Below, piece by piece: positions 23,844 through 26,725 of a stretch of 26,725 nucleotides of DNA (its first letter is position 1; the number at the start of each line of letters is the position of its first letter). Made by a program: the position numbers and the translations under genes. The DNA is from Lentisphaerota bacterium. Its GTDB lineage: Bacteria > Verrucomicrobiota > Kiritimatiellia > RFP12 > UBA3636. Under the pieces are notes generated by a model. The model was not told where the DNA came from and did no database searches. It worked only from the letters and a program-made list of their open reading frames with translations. The DNA lies in NCBI GenBank assembly GCA_022837245.1, contig JALHHX010000012.1, positions 1 to 26,725 on the forward strand, given 5' to 3'.

Positions 23844-25268
23844 TCAACCTCCATTCGACCCGGAACGCGTCTCGCGCTCACGCGACACAAAAACAAAATC
23901 CGCCTGCATTTGCTCTTTAGCCGTCTTCACCCGGTATGCGTCGTAAATTCCACCATCGTCAACCTGGTTCAGTCCCACGCTGTGGAAACGCCAGCCATCG
24001 CCATCACGCGAATAGACAAGACGCGTCCCCACATCCGTTGCGAACGGATCCTCAACGTCACCCGCCACCAGCAACCCGCCATCAAGAAGCGCGTCCAGAC
24101 TTCCAGGATACTCGCCTTGCTCGTGCCTGTAGAACTGCAGCGCAAGCACTATCCGGGCTGCTCTCAACTCCAGAACAACGCTCGGCTCCACAGCATGGGC
24201 GAAGTTCGCGTTTTGCATGTACGACACCGCTACCGCCGCGCCAATCGGGTCGCGAGTCCATGGCGGACGCTCCTTCTTTAATCCCACCCACCCGGGGAGA
24301 CCGGCCGAGAGCCCTTTCTGAGTGTATGCCTTCGCAGCAGAAAGGCGAATTAGCCGAGAAAAAAGAGCGCCGAGGTGCGCCTGCGTGTCCACCTCGTTGC
24401 CACCCAGCATCCCGACCATTATCCCCGACATTCCGCCTAGCCTTGCGCCGCCATCTTTGTCCTGCGGTTTCCCAGCCAGTTGCGCGTACAACGACGAAAC
24501 CATGCCTCTGACAGAAGCATAATCGGCACGAATTGCATCGCCTAAATCCCCGAAATCATCTTCCAACTCCCGCAGTCGTGCCACACGCTCCACTAATACC
24601 GCAGTGTCTCCGCCCTGTTCCTCTGGATTCATTATGATCTCGCGCACAACCAGCATGACATTGTTAAGCGCCGACGCCCGTGCCAGCAGCCCTCCCCCAC
24701 GCGTCAGCCGCATTTGATCCTCAAGCATGGAAATTCTGCCATCATGACCGGTCGGCAGCACCCCGTTCGTGACGCCCGCCGCCGCGTAATAGCAACCCAG
24801 CACCGCGAACTCCGCGCTATAGCCGATAAACTCGTTATACCCCATGGAACCGCAACTCGGGTCGAAGCCATCATACGCCCCCCAAAACTCAGCAAACGCA
24901 ACGAGGTTCGACGCTCCATTCCCAAGACGCTGTTCAATCAGCGGGTATCCCTGACCTTCTGCCATGCCAAGGGTCTGGAAACGCCTATATTCAGTTAGCA
25001 GATCCTCGGCGGAATGAAATAAATTGCTTGTAAATCCTGCCACATCATTCGGCGATGCCAGACGCATCCCCACGTACGTCTTCATGTCAACAGCGAGTGA
25101 AACCTCTGCCGCCCTTTCCGGCCATGCAGTAAGATCTTGGCGTCTCATAGAAACGAACCATACAATGCCCCAAACCAACAACACGAGCAACACCACAGCG
25201 GCAATCCGCCGGCGGCGCAACTTCTTTTCTCGGAGCTCCCCTGTAACCTTTGAACGACCTGAATTCAT
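23844..25268 (-). CDS. Membrane-anchored protein with pseudopilin-like C-terminal domain
   Basis: I do not recognise the full-length protein. Its 474 residues start with a very basic segment (about 10-21), then one membrane helix (about 22-40), and a large, mostly helical periplasmic domain without known motifs. Residues about 376-441 read like the GspG-type C-terminal beta domain: a long helix, then GEYPGSLDALL, DPFA, LVYSRDGDGWRFHSVGLN and DDGGIYD. Such domains are frequent at the ends of planctomycete and related membrane proteins and are probably structural. First gene of the coaX/holB operon. The promoter TAGAAT lies 6 bases before ATG 25268, so it should be translated from a leaderless mRNA. 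Function unknown. Confidence 0.78.
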   Translation of the reverse strand: MNSGRSKVTGELREKKLRRRRIAAVVLLVLLVWGIVWFVSMRRQDLTAWPERAAEVSLAVDMKTYVGMRLASPNDVAGFTSNLFHSAEDLLTEYRRFQTLGMAEGQGYPLIEQRLGNGASNLVAFAEFWGAYDGFDPSCGSMGYNEFIGYSAEFAVLGCYYAAAGVTNGVLPTGHDGRISMLEDQMRLTRGGGLLARASALNNVMLVVREIIMNPEEQGGDTAVLVERVARLRELEDDFGDLGDAIRADYASVRGMVSSLYAQLAGKPQDKDGGARLGGMSGIMVGMLGGNEVDTQAHLGALFSRLIRLSAAKAYTQKGLSAGLPGWVGLKKERPPWTRDPIGAAVAVSYMQNANFAHAVEPSVVLELRAARIVLALQFYRHEQGEYPGSLDALLDGGLLVAGDVEDPFATDVGTRLVYSRDGDGWRFHSVGLNQVDDGGIYDAYRVKTAKEQMQADFVFVSRERETRSGSNGG

Positions 25269-25274
25269 GCCGCG

Positions 25275-25303
25275 ATTCTACCACAACCCCACCCCACGCG
25301 CAA
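25275..25303 (-). promoter_or_regulatory. Promoter for the five-gene operon, leaderless placement
   Basis: On the minus strand TTGCGC (25303-25298) and TAGAAT (25280-25275) are 17 bases apart, and TGG before TAGAAT makes an extended -10. Only six bases (25269-25274) separate the -10 from the ATG, so transcription should begin at the A of ATG. The spacer is G-rich, like that of the glycosyltransferase promoter. Confidence 0.65.
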
Positions 25304-25514
25304 GAAATGCCATGTTGTGTTCCGACCTTATGCAGAAGTAAGAAAAGCTCTGGAAAAAGTGACTGGCTTTTGCATATAATGCGCGTGCTAACAACATGAA
25401 CACCGACACTGGGGAACATTTATGGACGCCAACAAAAATGCAAGGGCCTCATCCAGAACATAATTGGCCTCGGTCGGCGGCAGCGTGGAAAAACCGTGCC
25501 AAAATAAATCCATT

Positions 25515-25532
25515 GGCGTCATGTTAGACGCC
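25515..25532 (-). terminator. Possible terminator after the alkD-like gene
   Basis: A perfect 6-base-pair stem GGCGTC/GACGCC with a 6-base loop lies 15 bases beyond the stop codon in the reading direction. It is followed by a T-rich but not pure T stretch (AATGGATTTATTTTGG), so it is a weak intrinsic terminator at best. Confidence 0.3.
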
Positions 25533-25547
25533 TCATGGCCCCGATAG

Positions 25548-26291
25548 TCACGACACGGTTCCGCACATCTGTGCCGTCGCGGTTTTTCCCGCGTGTTTCT
25601 TCGATTGCCCCAGCAGTTGTCTGGCCAATGTCTTGTCTCCTTCGGGAATGCGCCGTGAATCACAGATTTTGGACGCGGTTTTTGCACTCGTGAAAGGATC
25701 TAGTTTTTTGGTCTGGAAAAAGGAGATGGTTTTCTCGCGTTGTTTTATAAACGCCTCGCACAGCGCCCACGCAACCGCCATTTTCACGTAGTATCCTTCG
25801 TGTTTGACTTCCGCGAGCGCCCGGAGGGATCGGTCGATGTGATCGGAGCCCAGAAAGCATAGCAGGATCATAATCACGGCAAACCGTATTTCGAACTCAT
25901 TCCCACTTTTAAGGTGGGGTTGAATTAGACGCCAAGTTCTTTCGGCATCTTTGCCTGTCTTTTTAAGAGCTGAACAAAAAATGTAGCATTCCGCCCAGTT
26001 CAATAGCTGCGGCGCGGCTTCGCTTATGCACTTCCGGCGCGTCTTTTCCTCTATCTTCGCCCTGGCTATCACGAGAAGACACACCATCCTTTCTTCATGG
26101 CATGCGCCCTCCCCCGGCAGCCATAAAAACTCCCTGAAATCACCAGATGTAATTTCGGCAGCTAAATTGTGAAGATGTGGGATCCGCACCCCGAGGATGT
26201 TTTGAGCGCCCGGCGTGAGAATTGACACGAAATCCCGGTATGAGGGTTGTGCGAGTTGTTCCAGTCTATGTCTGAGTTCTTGATGTGTCAT
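25548..26291 (-). CDS. AlkD-like DNA alkylation repair HEAT-repeat protein
   Basis: Alpha-helical HEAT-repeat protein of 247 residues, similar to AlkD-type glycosylases that excise alkylated bases. The C-terminal half has the family pattern EGYYVKMAVAWALCEAFIK (about 165-183), then TASKICDSRRI. The family motif around the active site (NW..CD.fC) reads NWAECYIFCSALK here, with Trp99 kept but Tyr103 where an Asp is expected. Start: ATG 26291, chosen because a TTGACA promoter (26341-26336) sits inside the longer open frame; an upstream ATG at 26405 would add 38 unlikely residues with no helix. No good ribosome-binding site. It diverges from iorB. The family is likely; glycosylase activity is doubtful. 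Confidence 0.78.
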   Translation of the reverse strand: MTHQELRHRLEQLAQPSYRDFVSILTPGAQNILGVRIPHLHNLAAEITSGDFREFLWLPGEGACHEERMVCLLVIARAKIEEKTRRKCISEAAPQLLNWAECYIFCSALKKTGKDAERTWRLIQPHLKSGNEFEIRFAVIMILLCFLGSDHIDRSLRALAEVKHEGYYVKMAVAWALCEAFIKQREKTISFFQTKKLDPFTSAKTASKICDSRRIPEGDKTLARQLLGQSKKHAGKTATAQMCGTVS

Positions 26292-26311
26292 TGCTTTTTT
26301 ATTCCACGGGT

Positions 26312-26341
26312 ATTTTGGAGGCCGCGGCTGGCGAATGTCAA
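26312..26341 (-). promoter_or_regulatory. Promoter for the alkD-like gene
   Basis: On the minus strand a perfect TTGACA (26341-26336) is followed after 18 bases by CAAAAT (26317-26312), a poor -10. The transcript would start near 26305 with a leader of about 15 bases before ATG 26291. It supports the shorter start of the gene. Confidence 0.4.
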
Positions 26342-26370
26342 TCCCTGTCCCAACACGATGTAGATTTCTA

Positions 26371-26399
26371 TTGAAAGAAACGCCAAAACATGGTAGATT
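26371..26399 (+). promoter_or_regulatory. Promoter for iorB
   Basis: TTGAAA (26371-26376) and TAGATT (26394-26399) are 17 bases apart, with TGG in front of the -10 (extended -10). The start site near 26406 leaves a leader of about 44 bases containing a purine-rich GGGGAAAGAG about 10 bases before ATG 26450. Confidence 0.55.
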
Positions 26400-26449
26400 C
26401 CGCATGCATTACAGGGACGGTACGAAAGCGGGGAAAGAGCATTTACACG

Positions 26450-26725
26450 ATGAGCAGCAGCATTATATTATCAGGAGTAGGCGGACAGGGAATCATTTTG
26501 GCCGCCAAGATCATAGCGGAGGCGGCGAAGATTTCCGGGTTCCCTGTGTGCTCAAACGAGATACACGGAATGGCGCAACGCGGCGGCTCCGTAACAGCTC
26601 AAGTCCGTTTCGGCGAAGGTGTCTGCAGCCCGCTTATCCTAGAAGGCACCGCAGACGTGCTTGCCTCGCTCGAACACATTGAAGCGCTGCGCTGGGCCCA
26701 CTTTCTAAAGCCAGGCGGTGCTGCC
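26450..26725 (+). CDS. iorB: Indolepyruvate:ferredoxin oxidoreductase beta subunit, 5' part
   Basis: Beginning of the small (gamma-domain) subunit of the 2-oxoacid:ferredoxin oxidoreductase that oxidatively decarboxylates aryl pyruvates. The 92 codons visible start MSSSIILSGVGGQGII, the glycine-rich motif of the POR gamma family, then AAKIIAEAA, SNEIHGMAQRGGS (the diagnostic HGMAQRGG), SPLILEGTADVLASLE and EALRWAHFLKPGG. The frame stays open to the last base, so the gene is truncated by the window edge. Start: ATG 26450, the only in-frame ATG at the motif's usual distance. The large subunit iorA, which usually precedes iorB, is not upstream; it may follow downstream outside the window. The enzyme implies an anaerobic or facultative lifestyle. 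Confidence 0.92.
   Translation, partial: MSSSIILSGVGGQGIILAAKIIAEAAKISGFPVCSNEIHGMAQRGGSVTAQVRFGEGVCSPLILEGTADVLASLEHIEALRWAHFLKPGGAA

Larger units (their letters stand above)
25269..25547. other. Intergenic region between operon and alkD-like gene
   Basis: It contains the operon promoter and two small overlapping ORFs on opposite strands: a 43-aa plus-strand ORF (25396-25527), after a TATAAT at 25375-25380 with a weak -35, and a 44-aa minus-strand ORF (25388-25522) whose ATG follows a GAGG. Neither has a recognisable domain, and at most one is real. The hairpin at 25515-25532 lies near the alkD 3' end. Confidence 0.35.

Noticed and set aside
26292..26405. 38-residue N-terminal extension of the AlkD-like protein
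   Set aside because: It contains the TTGACA promoter, and the residues (RQPRPPKYPW and similar) do not look like the helical family start.

Overview
The window looks like chromosomal DNA of a Gram-negative bacterium. The best guess is the PVC group (Kiritimatiellota, Lentisphaerota or Verrucomicrobiota), judged from gene content and family flavour only. The pointers are a CT398/CdsZ-like C4 zinc-ribbon protein, a methyltransferase-type UroD homologue, a secreted clan GH-D glycosidase, an LPS-core-type glycosyltransferase, a GspC-like secretion protein, a pseudopilin-like C-terminal domain of the sort common in planctomycetes and relatives, and iorB at the right edge. No phage, insertion sequence, CRISPR array or tRNA was found. 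Genes are densely packed and most look like housekeeping genes.

Layout. 1-398 has no confident gene, only a promoter-like site and a 38-codon ORF. 399-2891 (-) is a secreted clan GH-D glycosidase with a GTG start and a large dyad in its leader. 3133-4655 (+) is a secreted endonuclease/exonuclease/phosphatase protein coupled to a GGQ release-factor-like protein, which converges with a family 2 glycosyltransferase (4652-5446, -). 5609-14245 (+) is a compact DNA-maintenance run (dprA, topA, prc, xer, UroD-like); the first four genes are tightly packed. 14340-19831 (+) holds the zinc-ribbon gene, RNase P RNA (rnpB), a GspC-like gene whose start lies inside the rnpB P1 region, an unrecognised 230-residue protein, leuC, leuD and parA. 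19837-25268 (-) is a five-gene operon read from a strong promoter: a membrane-anchored pseudopilin-like protein, coaX, an M20 peptidase, a PHP-domain protein and holB. 25548-26291 (-) is an AlkD-like protein, divergent from iorB (26450 to the window end, +), which is truncated by the edge.

How the genes fit together. The dprA-topA-prc-xer run combines DNA uptake/recombination, supercoiling control, periplasmic proteolysis and dimer resolution. leuC and leuD form the two subunits of isopropylmalate isomerase. The coaX/holB operon mixes coenzyme A synthesis, peptide turnover and replication, so its grouping is probably about expression rather than a single pathway.

I see no clear new defence or mobile system. 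The points most worth checking are: three diverged copies of an undescribed-looking module at the TopA C-terminus in place of zinc ribbons; an rnpB gene whose 3' end overlaps a protein start; several promoters placed so close to a start codon that the mRNAs should be leaderless; an AlkD-like protein with Tyr where the family's catalytic Asp is expected; and a dyad at the glycosidase leader. All family assignments come from reading motifs by eye, without database searches.
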